Shown: positions 26,752-39,048, numbered from the stretch's first letter. The stretch is DNA of 64,000 nucleotides from Clostridiales bacterium (GCA_022799115.1 JAAWNT010000008.1:1-64000); one strand, 5' to 3'. The notes: a model not told the origin generated them from the sequence alone. Translations and numbers: made by a program.

Positions 26752-26824
26752 TAAATACCTGAAAATTTTACATTTCGATCGGGCTTTCCGGCGTGGGAGC
26801 CCGTCTTTTTCCCATGAAACAGGG

Positions 26825-26856
26825 AAAGGCCCGCTGTTTTGCAGACGAGCCTTTTT
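26825..26856. terminator. Terminator after mfd
   Basis: AAAGGC..CG stem with a GCCTTTTT right arm just past the mfd stop codon; the T-run is stronger on the plus strand. Confidence 0.55.
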
Positions 26857-26868
26857 GTGGGGAGAGGG

Positions 26869-29800
26869 TTATTCATTTCCTCCCTGCGCGTTTTTCAGGA
26901 CCTCCCGCAACAAGTCCAGCGGAGAGGCGTTTTTGTCGATTTTCACAGAGATATAGGGTTTCGCCCCTGCGTTGACCATCACCCGGCCTTTCATAGAGGA
27001 GGTGAGGGCGGCGATCTGCTTCATGTCGATGTGCTTTTGGAAAAGAAGCAACGCGTTGTTTTGCTGCTTAATCTCGTAAATTCCCAGGGACGCAGCGGTA
27101 TTGCGGATAAGCGCCACGTCAATCAGCCCCTTGACGGAGGCAGGGGGATCTCCGAAACGATCGATCAGCTCGTCGATGACGTCGGAGGAATCCTCCTCGC
27201 TGCGGATATCGGAGATGCGGCGATAGATATCCAGCCGCTGGCTTAAGCTTTCGATGTAATGTTCCGGAATGTGGGCCTGCACCTGGACGTCCACCAAGCA
27301 TTCCAGCTCATAGGAAGAGGCCTTCTCGCCTTTTTCCTCGCTTACCGCCTCGCCCAGCAGCCGCAAATACATGTCGTAACCCACCGACTCCATGTGCCCG
27401 TGCTGTTCTCCTCCTAAAATGTTGCCTGCGCCCCGAAGTTCCAAATCCCGCATGGCAATTTTGAATCCGGAGCCGAACTCGGTGAACTCCCGGATGGCGG
27501 ACAGGCGCTTTTGGGCGATCTCGGAGAGAACCTTATTCCGGGTGAAGGTAAGGTAGGCGTAGGCCCTGCGGGAGGAACGTCCCACCCGGCCGCGGATCTG
27601 ATGTAACTGAGAAAGACCCATATGATCGGCGTTTTCGATGATAATTGTATTGACGTTGGGCACGTCCACGCCGGTTTCGATAATGGTGGTGCATACCAGC
27701 ACGTTGATCTCCTGTTCCATCACCTTCCGCCAGATTTCAGAAAGCTCGCCTTCGGCCATTTTGCCATGTCCAAAGCCAACGTTGGCCTCCGGAATATGCG
27801 TCTGAATGGAGGCGGCCACCCGTTCGATGGACTCCACCTTGTTGTGAAGCCAATACACCTGTCCGCCCCGGCGCAGCTCCCGGCGGATGGCGTCATACAA
27901 TACCAGAGGATCGTGCTCCAGCACGTAGGTTTGTACGGGATGCCGGTCCTGAGGGGCTTCCTCCAGCACCGACATATCACGGATACCCGACATGGCCATA
28001 TTAAGAGTGCGAGGGATAGGAGTGGCGCTCAAGGTGAGCACATCCACATTTTTGGTCATCTCTTTGAACCGTTCCTTTTGAGCCACGCCAAAGCGCTGTT
28101 CTTCGTCGATGATGCAAAGACCTAGATCCCGAAACTGTACGTCCTTCTGTACCAAGCGGTGGGTGCCGATCACCATATCGATTTCTCCGCGCTTTAGGGC
28201 TTTGATGATCTGAGTTTGCTGTTTGGGGGTGCGAAACCGGGAAAGAATCTCCACCTTGATGGGAAACCCCTCAAACCGGCGGGATACGGTTTGAAAGTGC
28301 TGCCAGGCCAGAATGGTGGTGGGGACCAGCAGGGCGCATTGCTTGCCGTCGGTGACGCATTTAAAGGCGGCCCGCAGGGCCACCTCGGTTTTTCCAAAGC
28401 CCACATCGCCGCACAGCAGACGGTCCATGGGCTGTTCCCGCTCCATGTCGTCCTTGATCTCTCGGATGCAGCGCATCTGATCCTCGGTTTCTTCGTATTC
28501 AAAGCGGGCTTCAAAATCCCGTTGCCACTCATTATCCTGAGAAAAGGCGTGGCCCACCGTTTTCATACGTTCGGCGTAAAGACGGATCAGTTCCTTGGCG
28601 ATGTCCTTGACCGCCGTGCGCACCCGGGTTTTGGCTTTCTGCCAGTCGGCGCCGCCCAAACGGTTGAGCCGCACCGAGGAATCCTCCCGGGGGCCGATGT
28701 ATTTGGATACCATATCCAGCTGGGTGACAGGGACATACAGGGTGTCGCCCTTGGCATAACGTACTTTGATGTAATCCTTGATGACTCCCTGCATGGTCAG
28801 CTTATGGATACCTTCAAACACGCCGATTCCGTGGGCCGAATGCACGACGTAATCTCCGGGGGTCAGCTCGGCTAAAGAATAGATCTCCTGACCGTTTTTG
28901 GGGCGGCGGCGTTTTTTTGCGGGCATGGAAGCGATGTGCCCATGGGTAATCAGGGAGAACCGGGCGCCGGGATACTCCATCCCGGCGCTCAGTGCGCCGG
29001 GAGTTACCAGAACGACGCCCTCCTTGACCTCCTGAGGATCCTCCGCGTATTCCGCAGGAATGCCCTTGCCCCGCAGCTCGTCGGCCACCGACTGAGCGGA
29101 GCGGGAGGTTCCTCCCAAGACCACGCAGGCCGATTGTTCGTCCAGCATGGTTTGAAGATCTTCGGTAAGCAGCTGAAAAGATCCGCCCCATACCGATAGC
29201 TGACGGGCGGTAAAATTGATAAGGGTATGCAGCGGGGTGTCATAGCTTCCCCGCACGAAGGTATCCAAATAGATAAATGGACGGCCCTCCGTCTGCCGCT
29301 GCCAGTAGGCGAAATCGCCGGAATAGGAGTCTAGTCCCCGACAGAGAAGGCCTTCGGCAAAGAACTCCTTGATATCCTCCCCCCATTGCCATTGGACCGA
29401 ACGCATACGCTCCTTGATTTTGATGGGCTCCGACTGGAAGATCAGGTCGTCGTCCTCAAAATAATCCAGCAGTGTGGCGGGACGCTCGTAAATGAGAGGA
29501 ATGAATTTGTCCAGGGAACCGGGCCGGCGGCCGGTGTTAAGTTTATTGAGTTCCCCTTCCAGCACTTCTTTGGATTTCACCGCTGATTTTCCACGCAGAG
29601 AGGCGGAGAGAGCTGCAATCTTTTTGGCAAGCTGGTCGGGATGGGTGAGCAGCACCTCGGTAGAGGGGGACAGGGTGATCTCCTCTACCGGATCGGTGCG
29701 CCGCTGGGAGTCCACATCAAAATAGGTGAGAGTGTCAATTTCGTTGCCCCAGAACTCGGCACGGATGGGGGCGGGAGCGTCGGGGGTAAAGAAATCCACA

Positions 29801-30333
29801 ATACCGCCCCGCACGGCAAACTGACCAGGTCCTTCCACCTGTTCATAACGCTCGTAACCGGAGGCCAAAAGGGCCTCGCTTACCCGTTCCACCGGGACCT
29901 CCTGCCCCTGGCGGAGAATCACTGTCTTATGGCGCAGCTCCTCAGGAGGAATGGTGTGCTGTAAAGCGGCGTCGATGCAGGAGATTACCACCTGATAATC
30001 CCCGCCCGCCATTCTGGCCAGCACGTGAAGGCGCTGATGCTCGTATTCCCGGGACTGGCCTTCGGTGTCTCGAAAATTAAAGTCCCGAGCAGGGTAAACC
30101 ATGGCGTCCATCCCCATGGCTGAGAGATCGTTGCAAAGCCGCTGTCCCTCCGCCTCGTCGGAGGCTACAACAAAAGCCCTGCGGCCCTGATTGGCGCACA
30201 AGGAGTAGATAAGATGGGCTTTATGGATGCCTGATAACCCGGTTACCGCCGCAGGGGTTTGGCGTTTATCAATGGCGGCGCTCAGGCTCCGGTATTCCGG
30301 CAGGCGCGTAAGTATATGTTTGAGGAATTTCAT
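26869..30333 (-). CDS. mfd: Transcription-repair coupling factor
   Basis: An 1154-aa Mfd that displaces stalled RNA polymerase and recruits the UvrA repair machinery. Order seen: a UvrB-homology N-terminus; the RNA polymerase-interacting CarD-like domain near residue 494 ([20 protein letters not shown]); RecG-type helicase motifs with Walker [13 protein letters not shown] near 637, DEEQ box [10 protein letters not shown] near 744, and [30 protein letters not shown] as motif VI; and a C-terminal TRCF domain. The ATG at 30333 ([14 protein letters not shown]) has AGGAG; the frame reaching 30390 is not needed. It lies downstream of pth, the order conserved in Firmicutes. Confidence 0.97.
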   Translation of the reverse strand: MKFLKHILTRLPEYRSLSAAIDKRQTPAAVTGLSGIHKAHLIYSLCANQGRRAFVVASDEAEGQRLCNDLSAMGMDAMVYPARDFNFRDTEGQSREYEHQRLHVLARMAGGDYQVVISCIDAALQHTIPPEELRHKTVILRQGQEVPVERVSEALLASGYERYEQVEGPGQFAVRGGIVDFFTPDAPAPIRAEFWGNEIDTLTYFDVDSQRRTDPVEEITLSPSTEVLLTHPDQLAKKIAALSASLRGKSAVKSKEVLEGELNKLNTGRRPGSLDKFIPLIYERPATLLDYFEDDDLIFQSEPIKIKERMRSVQWQWGEDIKEFFAEGLLCRGLDSYSGDFAYWQRQTEGRPFIYLDTFVRGSYDTPLHTLINFTARQLSVWGGSFQLLTEDLQTMLDEQSACVVLGGTSRSAQSVADELRGKGIPAEYAEDPQEVKEGVVLVTPGALSAGMEYPGARFSLITHGHIASMPAKKRRRPKNGQEIYSLAELTPGDYVVHSAHGIGVFEGIHKLTMQGVIKDYIKVRYAKGDTLYVPVTQLDMVSKYIGPREDSSVRLNRLGGADWQKAKTRVRTAVKDIAKELIRLYAERMKTVGHAFSQDNEWQRDFEARFEYEETEDQMRCIREIKDDMEREQPMDRLLCGDVGFGKTEVALRAAFKCVTDGKQCALLVPTTILAWQHFQTVSRRFEGFPIKVEILSRFRTPKQQTQIIKALKRGEIDMVIGTHRLVQKDVQFRDLGLCIIDEEQRFGVAQKERFKEMTKNVDVLTLSATPIPRTLNMAMSGIRDMSVLEEAPQDRHPVQTYVLEHDPLVLYDAIRRELRRGGQVYWLHNKVESIERVAASIQTHIPEANVGFGHGKMAEGELSEIWRKVMEQEINVLVCTTIIETGVDVPNVNTIIIENADHMGLSQLHQIRGRVGRSSRRAYAYLTFTRNKVLSEIAQKRLSAIREFTEFGSGFKIAMRDLELRGAGNILGGEQHGHMESVGYDMYLRLLGEAVSEEKGEKASSYELECLVDVQVQAHIPEHYIESLSQRLDIYRRISDIRSEEDSSDVIDELIDRFGDPPASVKGLIDVALIRNTAASLGIYEIKQQNNALLLFQKHIDMKQIAALTSSMKGRVMVNAGAKPYISVKIDKNASPLDLLREVLKNAQGGNE

Positions 30334-30406
30334 AGCTGCTCCTAAAAACAGGCGCTGGAAAGACCAGGCCCAAAGATGTAAGAAAAACAATCGGATAACG
30401 GAAAAG

Positions 30407-30425
30407 GTCCGGTGAAACGCCGGAC
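30407..30425 (-). terminator. Terminator between pth and mfd
   Basis: GTCCGG (30407-30412) pairs with CCGGAC (30420-30425), followed on the minus strand by CTTTTC; moderate strength, so read-through into mfd is likely. Confidence 0.55.
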
Positions 30426-30544
30426 GATACTTGATTTATGGATGTTCGCTCATGAAAAATGAAAGGAACCCGCTCAGCCGGCGGATATTTGAACCGATTA
30501 GCGCCGCCGGTCAGCAGGACTTCTTCCATAATTTATGGGAAAGG

Positions 30545-31156
30545 TTAGGAGTTGTAACGGCTCATGGCTTCGTCAATCTTGCCTTGTACCATCAGTTCGG
30601 CGGCCTTCGCAGCCATTTCAATGGCGGAACACAGTTCCTTGTGCTCTGCGTCGGTAAAGCGGGAGAGCACCCAATCCGCCAGATTATAGTCCGGGCGGGG
30701 CTTGGCGCCTACTCCTATTTTGATACGGGGAAACGTATCTTGTCCGGAGAGATAAATGATGTTCTTCATTCCATTGTGTCCGCCGTCGCTTCCCTTTCTG
30801 CGGATACGCAGCCGTCCGGGCGGAAGAGATATGTCATCAAATATTATAATCGCGCGTTCCGGGGGAATTTTGTAGAAAGACATGGCCTCTTGTACCGACT
30901 GCCCGCTGAGGTTCATAAAGGTTTGCGGTTTCATCAGCAATGCCCGCTTGCCTCCTATAAGAACGTCTCCCACAAGGGCTTTGAACTTTAACCGGTCCAC
31001 CCGTGCGCCGCATTGGTTGGCAAGATAGTCCAAGGTCATAAAACCGGCGTTGTGGCGGGTTCTCTCGTATTGCCTGCCTGGATTTCCCAGCCCGACAATC
31101 AGATATTCCACAGGACCCGGCGGTGGAGCGGAGGGTTTGCGTAAAAATTGAAACAT
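30545..31156 (-). CDS. pth: Peptidyl-tRNA hydrolase
   Basis: A 203-aa Pth that recycles peptidyl-tRNA. Motifs: VGLGNPGRQYERTRHNAGF with the catalytic His in RHNAG, KPQTFMNLSGQSV, and FDDISLPPGRLRIRRKGSDG followed by GHNGMKNI. The ATG has AGGAGGAGAG upstream. The N-terminal 16 residues before YLIVGLGNPG are a small extension. Part of the glmU-prs-pth-mfd cluster (spoVC position in Bacillus); a methyltransferase-like gene on the other strand separates it from prs. Confidence 0.96.
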   Translation of the reverse strand: MFQFLRKPSAPPPGPVEYLIVGLGNPGRQYERTRHNAGFMTLDYLANQCGARVDRLKFKALVGDVLIGGKRALLMKPQTFMNLSGQSVQEAMSFYKIPPERAIIIFDDISLPPGRLRIRRKGSDGGHNGMKNIIYLSGQDTFPRIKIGVGAKPRPDYNLADWVLSRFTDAEHKELCSAIEMAAKAAELMVQGKIDEAMSRYNS

Positions 31157-31269
31157 GGGGGAACTCTCCTCCTTTGATGAAAATATGAATGAAAGCTTAT
31201 GAAAGGATATAGCGGTAAAATAGGGGATATCGCTGCTTGAAAAATAAAATAGTACAAAGAAAAGTTCTC

Positions 31270-31298
31270 TTGATAAATGATTAAGACATTGGTAGAAT
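31270..31298 (+). promoter_or_regulatory. Promoter of the methyltransferase-like gene
   Basis: TTGATA (31270-31275), 17 nt, TAGAAT (31293-31298). Confidence 0.75.
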
Positions 31299-31329
31299 AG
31301 TCAAAAATCGAAAGTGGGGAAGTGTCGTT

Positions 31330-32175
31330 ATGATACCTTTGGATGCATTGGATCCAACCATAGAAAAGCCTGCCTATGCGAAAGCGCTGCTGAGAGAGAC
31401 GGAATTCCAAGCATTTCAGCAGTTGGAACAAAAAGAGCGATTGGCGTTGCTCCAGGAACTGCTGACCAAACCGATTTCCCGATTTACCGTAATCAACGAG
31501 CTGTATTTTCGCAGTAAATGGGCTGATTGCGTGAAGGCGTTGGTAAAAGAGAAACGGTGCGTTACCTTGCTGGAGGTGGCCTCCGGGGACGCGGACCTGA
31601 TTCCTCAGATGTTGGCGCGGGTTTTCCCCGGCAGCACCTATATCACCGCCAACATGAACCGGATTCTCAACCATAGCCTGCTGAAAAAGACCGCGGGTCT
31701 CCCCTTGAATATGAAGCTGGTGGACGACGACGCGGCCAATCTGCTGAAACATATGAACCTGGAAAGCGCGGATTTGGTCGCCTTCCAGCATGGGGTCAAC
31801 GACGTGCTCCAGGCGATTCTATGCGGACAGCACGGAGTGGATACCGTATATGCCGACTGGATGGAACTCCTGCCGGAAATGATCCGATTGTTGCAGCAGG
31901 AAATTAACGCGGGAACCTTTGAGGCTCATGTGAAACAGCCGTTTCTTTCCCTGCTTAGCACCTTACTTCAGGTGCTAAAGAAAAATGGTGTGATAGCGAT
32001 TCACCATTATCTGTTCCAATTGGATTTGGATTGGGGATATCCTCCAACGCTGTTTGAACAGATGGTTCCCATGGTGCGGGAATGGGTGAAAAACCTGCCC
32101 GGCTGTGAGGAGATTATGCTGGGGGGATTCGAGCCGCAATGGTGGTTGTTTCTGCGCAAAAAAGCTGCTGATTAG
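31330..32175 (+). CDS. SAM-dependent methyltransferase-like protein
   Basis: A 281-aa protein with a Rossmann methyltransferase pattern: motif I is TLLEVASGDADLIPQML near residue 80 (EVxSGxA in place of the usual ExGxG). The post-I acidic position is replaced by TANMNR. DLVAFQHGVNDVLQAILC may be motif IV and VLKKNGVIAIHHY motif VI. A leading helical stretch of about 60 residues may be a substrate cap. Substrate unknown. Monocistronic with its own promoter, inserted on the opposite strand within the otherwise conserved prs-pth-mfd cluster. Confidence 0.7.
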   Translation: MIPLDALDPTIEKPAYAKALLRETEFQAFQQLEQKERLALLQELLTKPISRFTVINELYFRSKWADCVKALVKEKRCVTLLEVASGDADLIPQMLARVFPGSTYITANMNRILNHSLLKKTAGLPLNMKLVDDDAANLLKHMNLESADLVAFQHGVNDVLQAILCGQHGVDTVYADWMELLPEMIRLLQQEINAGTFEAHVKQPFLSLLSTLLQVLKKNGVIAIHHYLFQLDLDWGYPPTLFEQMVPMVREWVKNLPGCEEIMLGGFEPQWWLFLRKKAAD

Positions 32176-32220
32176 CGCAAAGGATCGCGCAAACGCGCCA
32201 AACGTGAAGAGAAACGTATG

Positions 32221-32251
32221 CCCTCCTGCTTTCGCGATCAAAGCAGGAGGG
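32221..32251. terminator. Hairpin after the methyltransferase-like gene
   Basis: A perfect 12-bp stem (32221-32232 with 32240-32251) without a clear T-run; probably marks the 3' end of the plus-strand transcript. Confidence 0.45.
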
Positions 32252-32485
32252 GCGGGATCGTACCGGAAAATTTTTAACAGCCGTTTCCCCATATATAAGC
32301 ATTGGGGGCAAACAGGTATGGCGGGATAGAACATCTACCCCGCCTTTCTCTGCATGTATTCTGTTTTTTCGATGGAAATGGGTTTGATGCAAACACGGGT
32401 ATCTTCCCATACAGACGAGGAATAACCGCATAAAAACCCTTCTAAGGATTATTCCCAGGGAGCGTTGCAGACCCGTTAAGAGAAA
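32252..32485. other. Non-coding spacer between convergent genes
   Basis: About 230 nt without a gene. A weak GGG/CCC hairpin followed by TTTTT near 32437-32460 on the minus strand may terminate prs. Confidence 0.4.
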
Positions 32486-33445
32486 TTAAAGGAACATGGG
32501 GGAAACCGGTTTGTCCTCATAGATGCGCTCAATGGCTTCAGCGAACAGGGGAGCCACCGGCAGAATGGTGAATTTATCCAGCATCTTGTCTTCCGGAACC
32601 TGAACGGTATCCAAAAGAATCAGCTTGTTGATGGGGCTCTTGTCAATGCGCTCGATGGCCGGGCCGGAAAGCACGGCGTGAGTGGCGCAGGCATTCACCT
32701 CAATAGCGCCGCCCTTTTCGATGATGGCGGCCGCCGCGTTGCACAGGGTTCCCGCGGTATCAATCATATCATCCACCAGAATGACCTTCTTGCCCTTGAC
32801 CTCGCCGATGATATTCATCACCTCGGAGACATTGGCCCGCTGGCGGCGTTTGTCGATGATGGCCAAGGGGCAGCCGATACGAGTGGCAAAGTTCCGGGCC
32901 CGGGTTACCGAGCCTAAGTCGGGGGATACCACCACATAATCGTCGGCGTTGTCGCCAATCTTATCCCGCAGGAAGGAAGCCAGCAATGGAGCGCCCACCA
33001 GATGATCCACCGGGATGTTGAAAAAGCCTTGGATCTGCGGTGCGTGCAAATCCATGGTGAGCACCCGGTCGGCGCCGGCAGTGGTGATAAGGTCGGCCAC
33101 AAGCTTGGCGGAAATCGGGTCGCGGGCCTTGGCCTTCCGGTCCTGGCGTGCATAGCCAAAGTAGGGCATCACCGCGGTGATGCGGGCGGCGGAGGCGCGC
33201 TTCATGGCGTCGATCATGATGAGCAATTCCATGATGTGGTTGTTTACCGGCTCACAGGTGGACTGTACGATAAAACAGTCGGAGCCGCGTACCGATTCAT
33301 GGAGGGATACGGCAATTTCACCGTCGCTGAAGGTTGCTACGTCGGATTTTCCCAGAGGCAGCTGGAGGCAGTCCGCAATCTGCTTTGCCACCGGGCGGTT
33401 TGAGTTGGCTGTAAAGATTTTGATATCTTTGCCGTGAAAATTCAT
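32486..33445 (-). CDS. prs: Ribose-phosphate pyrophosphokinase
   Basis: A 319-aa PRPP synthetase making 5-phosphoribosyl diphosphate from ribose 5-phosphate and ATP for nucleotide, His and Trp synthesis. Motifs: [40 protein letters not shown] (catalytic Arg/Lys loop), [17 protein letters not shown], and the PRPP loop [14 protein letters not shown]. The ATG at 33445 has AGGGGGA; the frame to 33502 is upstream read-through. Second gene of glmU-prs, as in other Firmicutes. Confidence 0.97.
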   Translation of the reverse strand: MNFHGKDIKIFTANSNRPVAKQIADCLQLPLGKSDVATFSDGEIAVSLHESVRGSDCFIVQSTCEPVNNHIMELLIMIDAMKRASAARITAVMPYFGYARQDRKAKARDPISAKLVADLITTAGADRVLTMDLHAPQIQGFFNIPVDHLVGAPLLASFLRDKIGDNADDYVVVSPDLGSVTRARNFATRIGCPLAIIDKRRQRANVSEVMNIIGEVKGKKVILVDDMIDTAGTLCNAAAAIIEKGGAIEVNACATHAVLSGPAIERIDKSPINKLILLDTVQVPEDKMLDKFTILPVAPLFAEAIERIYEDKPVSPMFL

Positions 33446-33543
33446 GTTTTTATTCCCCCTGCATAATTTCACCGGAATCTCCCGCCCGGCGCCATAGCGC
33501 ATACCCGCCTTTTCTGCACAAAAAGGGAGGGCAAGCGCCTGCT

Positions 33544-33573
33544 GGAAACCAGAAACAGACCCTCTGGGTTTCC
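33544..33573. other. Intercistronic hairpin glmU-prs
   Basis: GGAAACCAGA pairs with TCTGGGTTTCC (one extra G) in the 198-nt gap; no T-run, possibly a processing or stabilising stem. Confidence 0.35.
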
Positions 33574-33621
33574 GGTTTCGGCATATGGGCGTCAGGATGG
33601 GAATACCGGTATATTCCTTAT

Positions 33622-33645
33622 AAAAAACCGCAGTACACGGTTTTT
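33622..33645 (-). terminator. Terminator at the glmU stop codon
   Basis: AAAACCG/CGGTTTT stem beginning at the stop codon and followed by six T residues on the minus strand. It should reduce read-through into prs. Confidence 0.65.
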
Positions 33646-34681
33646 ATGGCGTAGGTTGTTCCTTTGGCTGAACGACTGTAAACGGCCCGTGGATTTCATT
33701 GTCGCCGATCTCACAGCCGGTGCACTGAACAGCGTTTAAAACGACATTTTCTCCGATGGTGCAATCGGTCACCATGGCGCTGGGGCCCAATGTGCATCCG
33801 CTGCCCACCGTGGTGTTTCCCCGAAGAATGGTTCCCGGCAGAATAGTGGTATTGTTTTCCAGCTGAACGTCGGGGCCGATTACCACGCCGTCCGTACAGG
33901 GAATATCCACGCCTTCCGCCATAAAATGGTGAAGAATACGTTCTCTCGCCATGGTGTTGAGAGTGTGCAGCTGCACGCAGTCGTTGGCGCCCATTACCGT
34001 ATCCGGAGAGGCGGCGATGAAGGCGTTGACCCGCAGCCCGCGGCCGATAATCAACTTAATGGCGTCAGGCAGATAATACTCGCCCTGGGCGTTCTTATTG
34101 GAAATGTCGTAGAGCACCGAGAGCAGAGCGTCCACATCAAACCAATACGCGCCGGAGTTTACTTCCTTGATGGACTGCACCCGATGATTTGCGTCCTTCT
34201 GCTCAATGATCGCCTTGAGCATGCCGCTTTCCGAATCCCGCACAATACGACCGTAGCCAAAGGGATTTTGTAACTCGGCGGAGATTACCGTGACCGCGTT
34301 TCCCTCGGAAATATGCAGCTCGTGGGCGGCGGAGATGGTGGCGGCGTCAATAAACGGGGCGTCGCCGTTTAGAATGAGCACATCGCCCCCCTGGTATTTG
34401 CGCAAAAACTGGTCGGCCATCATCACGGCGTGAGCGGTGCCCTTGCGTTCCGGCTGGAACACGCTGTGAAACTTGCCGCGCAGACTGCTGAGATATTGCT
34501 CCACGTCCTCCCGCATATACCCGGTAACTACACAAATACGATCGATATCCGCCCCTTGCGCAGCGTCGATCACCCACTTGAGCATGGGTTTAAACAATAC
34601 GGGAGACATTACCTTGGGACGGTTGGACTTCATCCGCTTTCCCTCGCCGGCCGCAAGGATGACGGAACAGATTTTTGCCAT
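33644..34681 (-). CDS. glmU: Short GlmU: UDP-GlcNAc pyrophosphorylase lacking the acetyltransferase end
   Basis: A 345-aa protein; full bifunctional GlmU is about 450-460 aa. The N-terminal nucleotidyltransferase is complete: VILAAGEGKRMKSNRPKVM, FQPERKGTAHAV, LILNGDAPFI, NPFGYGRIVRD, EVNSGAYWFD. About five left-handed beta-helix turns follow (GPDVQLENNTTILPGTILRG and so on), and the frame stops at a terminator before the region that carries the acetyltransferase His and acetyl-CoA site. It should make UDP-GlcNAc from GlcNAc-1-P and UTP, with acetylation of GlcN-1-P supplied elsewhere or lost. ATG 34681 has AGGAGGA. First gene of glmU-prs. Confidence 0.88.
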   Translation of the reverse strand: MAKICSVILAAGEGKRMKSNRPKVMSPVLFKPMLKWVIDAAQGADIDRICVVTGYMREDVEQYLSSLRGKFHSVFQPERKGTAHAVMMADQFLRKYQGGDVLILNGDAPFIDAATISAAHELHISEGNAVTVISAELQNPFGYGRIVRDSESGMLKAIIEQKDANHRVQSIKEVNSGAYWFDVDALLSVLYDISNKNAQGEYYLPDAIKLIIGRGLRVNAFIAASPDTVMGANDCVQLHTLNTMARERILHHFMAEGVDIPCTDGVVIGPDVQLENNTTILPGTILRGNTTVGSGCTLGPSAMVTDCTIGENVVLNAVQCTGCEIGDNEIHGPFTVVQPKEQPTP

Positions 34682-34806
34682 ACAGTCTTTCCTCCTGGTC
34701 CTCAAAAGCACGGCGGGGCAACCGCCGACGCTCAAACATAAATTACTGTACGCTAAGCCCGTCTGCCGGTTTTGGCAGGAGGATAAGCGCACTTATGTAC
34801 TTTATT

Positions 34807-34834
34807 ATTATCGCATAAGTATATGATTTTTCAA
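34807..34834 (-). promoter_or_regulatory. Promoter of glmU
   Basis: On the minus strand TTGAAA (34829-34834), 16 nt, GATAAT (34807-34812). Confidence 0.6.
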
Positions 34835-34916
34835 GCCGAAAATGCCGTTTTGTAAATGTTCATTGTTTTTGCTGCAAAAACAGGGCAAAAATAGTTTGAT
34901 TTGATAGGAAAAAAGT

Positions 34917-34946
34917 ATAGCAAAATGGGGCTTTTTTTGCTATAAT
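34917..34946 (+). promoter_or_regulatory. ppdK promoter with overlapping inverted repeat
   Basis: TATAAT at 34941-34946 has no good -35. It is overlapped by ATAGCAAAA (34917-34925) and TTTTGCTAT (34935-34943), a perfect 9-bp inverted repeat placed like an operator for an activator or repressor. Confidence 0.55.
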
Positions 34947-35051
34947 ACAAGTTGAGCTTATCCCTTCTATTAATGTTAGGTCGGACGAGCTCTTTTATGA
35001 TGAAGGGTAGTGCATCCGCTGCACGCCTAATATAATTGGAGGTAGATACCA

Positions 35052-37694
<2,643 letters not shown>

Positions 37695-37740
37695 GGACAA
37701 ACTCGATTTGGGGCAAAACCTAATATTAAATAACCAATAG

Positions 37741-37781
37741 AAAAAAGACCTTGTAGAAGCAACTCTGCAAGGTCTTTTTTA
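37741..37781 (+). terminator. Terminator of ppdK
   Basis: An A-rich left arm starting at 37741 pairs with CAAGGTCTTTTTT ending at 37780; strong stem with T-run. Confidence 0.92.
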
Positions 37782-37934
37782 CGCTGAAAATCTCGTGAAA
37801 TTCTTTGTAATATCATTAATAATATTTAAGAATTTTGCTGGAAAGCTGCTATTATGAAGGGTACATTGTGTTTTGCTTCGAAGATTAAACAAGGTACAAA
37901 CGGAGAATTACTGGAGTAAATACCAACGAATCTG

Positions 37935-37978
37935 AAACAGGGAAAACCCTATCCGCTTGGATAAGGTTTTCCCTGTTT
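37935..37978 (-). terminator. Terminator of the 153-aa gene
   Basis: A long perfect stem, 14 bp at the base (37935-37948 with 37965-37978), with an inner TATCC/GGATA helix and GCTT loop. Confidence 0.8.
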
Positions 37979-37992
37979 GTCTAAGACCTCTT

Positions 37993-38454
37993 TCATTCTT
38001 TGCCTTCTTGATTCCACAGTTCATGAACCAAGCTGTTATCAATGGCTTTGTTGCAATGGTAATAATAATCACCGATTTTATACATTGCTTTCTCTTGTGT
38101 TGTAATACTAGGAGAAAAAGCCAATCTTACAGACTCTGTATCGTTGGTACAGAATACAAGACCCCACTCCATTCCTCCTGTGGTGAAATTAAAATAATCA
38201 TTGCATACGCGGTTGATATCGCAATCAAACAATTCGACCAAGCGTTTCACGGTTGAGGGGTCGCTGACAACGACCGTTTTTCCATAATGCTGAATCTGAA
38301 CTTCACTGATATCGTCTTTTGAAACCTTAATCAGCGAATAAGTAGTTCCATTTAAAGGATTCTGATAGCAGTCCACTGCGATGACAATGGCGAAGATCAC
38401 GAGGATGCCCGCAAAAATACTCCAAAAAATACGTCTTCTTTTTACTATTTTCAC
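37993..38454 (-). CDS. Hypothetical membrane-anchored protein
   Basis: A 153-aa protein with a basic cytoplasmic start (KIVKRRR), one membrane segment (about residues 9-28, FWSIFAGILVIFAIVIAVDC), and an extracytoplasmic domain of about 120 residues that looks like a small alpha/beta fold; no family recognised. The GTG at 38454 is 7 nt after GGGG; the ATG at 38472 has no ribosome binding site. Flanking sequence is very AT-rich. Monocistronic. Confidence 0.65.
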   Translation of the reverse strand: MKIVKRRRIFWSIFAGILVIFAIVIAVDCYQNPLNGTTYSLIKVSKDDISEVQIQHYGKTVVVSDPSTVKRLVELFDCDINRVCNDYFNFTTGGMEWGLVFCTNDTESVRLAFSPSITTQEKAMYKIGDYYYHCNKAIDNSLVHELWNQEGKE

Positions 38455-38655
38455 ATAAATTCCCCATTCCATCTGTATTTGAGCAACATAACGGAATACT
38501 GTATGGGTATCATATAAACTATATAAATAAGTTTAAATATATATAATTATTATATGAATTATACATATTTATGTCAAGCCTTATCTGTGGTACAATCATT
38601 TTTTCCGTTTTTTTGGCGGAAGATGATTCTTTTCATATTCTTCGGTTTGCGGGAT

Positions 38656-38814
38656 CTATTTGTTACACGCCGCCAATCCCGGGCAGCAGTTCCGGACGCG
38701 GGGAGGATGCACGCAGTGCCCGTAATTAATGGAATCATATCGTCCGTTCCAATAGATGTAGTGGGGGCGGTAATACCCGCAGGTTTGGCAGGTCTTTTTC
38801 TCATTTGGATTCAA
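38656..38814 (-). CDS. Small Cys-rich (zinc-ribbon-like) protein
   Basis: A 52-aa protein starting at TTG with AGGTG 6 nt upstream. Sequence features: KTCQTCGYYRPHYIYWNGRY, then GHCVHPPRVRNCCPG and a final ACNK, so a CxxC knuckle plus four more Cys and several His. This pattern fits a small metal-binding protein type seen in Oscillospiraceae-like genomes (from memory, not searched). The other open frames here (38554-38841 plus, 38574-38804 minus) lack such a pattern. Function unknown. Confidence 0.65.
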   Translation of the reverse strand: MNPNEKKTCQTCGYYRPHYIYWNGRYDSINYGHCVHPPRVRNCCPGLAACNK

Positions 38815-38880
38815 TTTTATCACCTATTCAACAGATTCTAATAAAACAATACTAGCACATAGAAATGAAAATATTGAATT

Positions 38881-38910
38881 TTGACACAAATTGTGTCAGT
38901 TTTTTATATT
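38881..38910 (+). promoter_or_regulatory. Palindromic operator at a TTGACA promoter
   Basis: TGACACAA-A-TTGTGTCA (38882-38898) is a perfect palindrome overlapping TTGACA (38881-38886); TATATT follows after 18 nt. It sits between the divergent Cys-rich gene and the nucleotidyltransferase gene. The stem plus following T-run could also terminate. Confidence 0.55.
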
Positions 38911-38987
38911 ACGATTTACTAATAAGAAATAATCGGCTTAAAAGACAAGAATCCTCATATCCATTGAAACAAAGGCAAATTAGGTTA

Positions 38988-39016
38988 TTGTGTTATACAG
39001 GCCGATATATTATAAT
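38988..39016 (+). promoter_or_regulatory. Promoter of the nucleotidyltransferase gene
   Basis: TTGTGT (38988-38993), 17 nt, TATAAT (39011-39016). Confidence 0.65.
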
Positions 39017-39048
39017 GAATCCAATTTTATAACCCGGAGGAAACCACA

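Noticed and set aside
31099-31791. 230-aa minus-strand frame
   Set aside because: It overlaps the methyltransferase-like gene and the pth start, with no start signals; shadow of the plus-strand gene.
38554-38841. 95-aa plus-strand and 76-aa minus-strand frames at the same place
   Set aside because: Neither has a ribosome binding site or a sensible pattern; the third frame (38656-38814, minus) carries the conserved-looking Cys motif instead.
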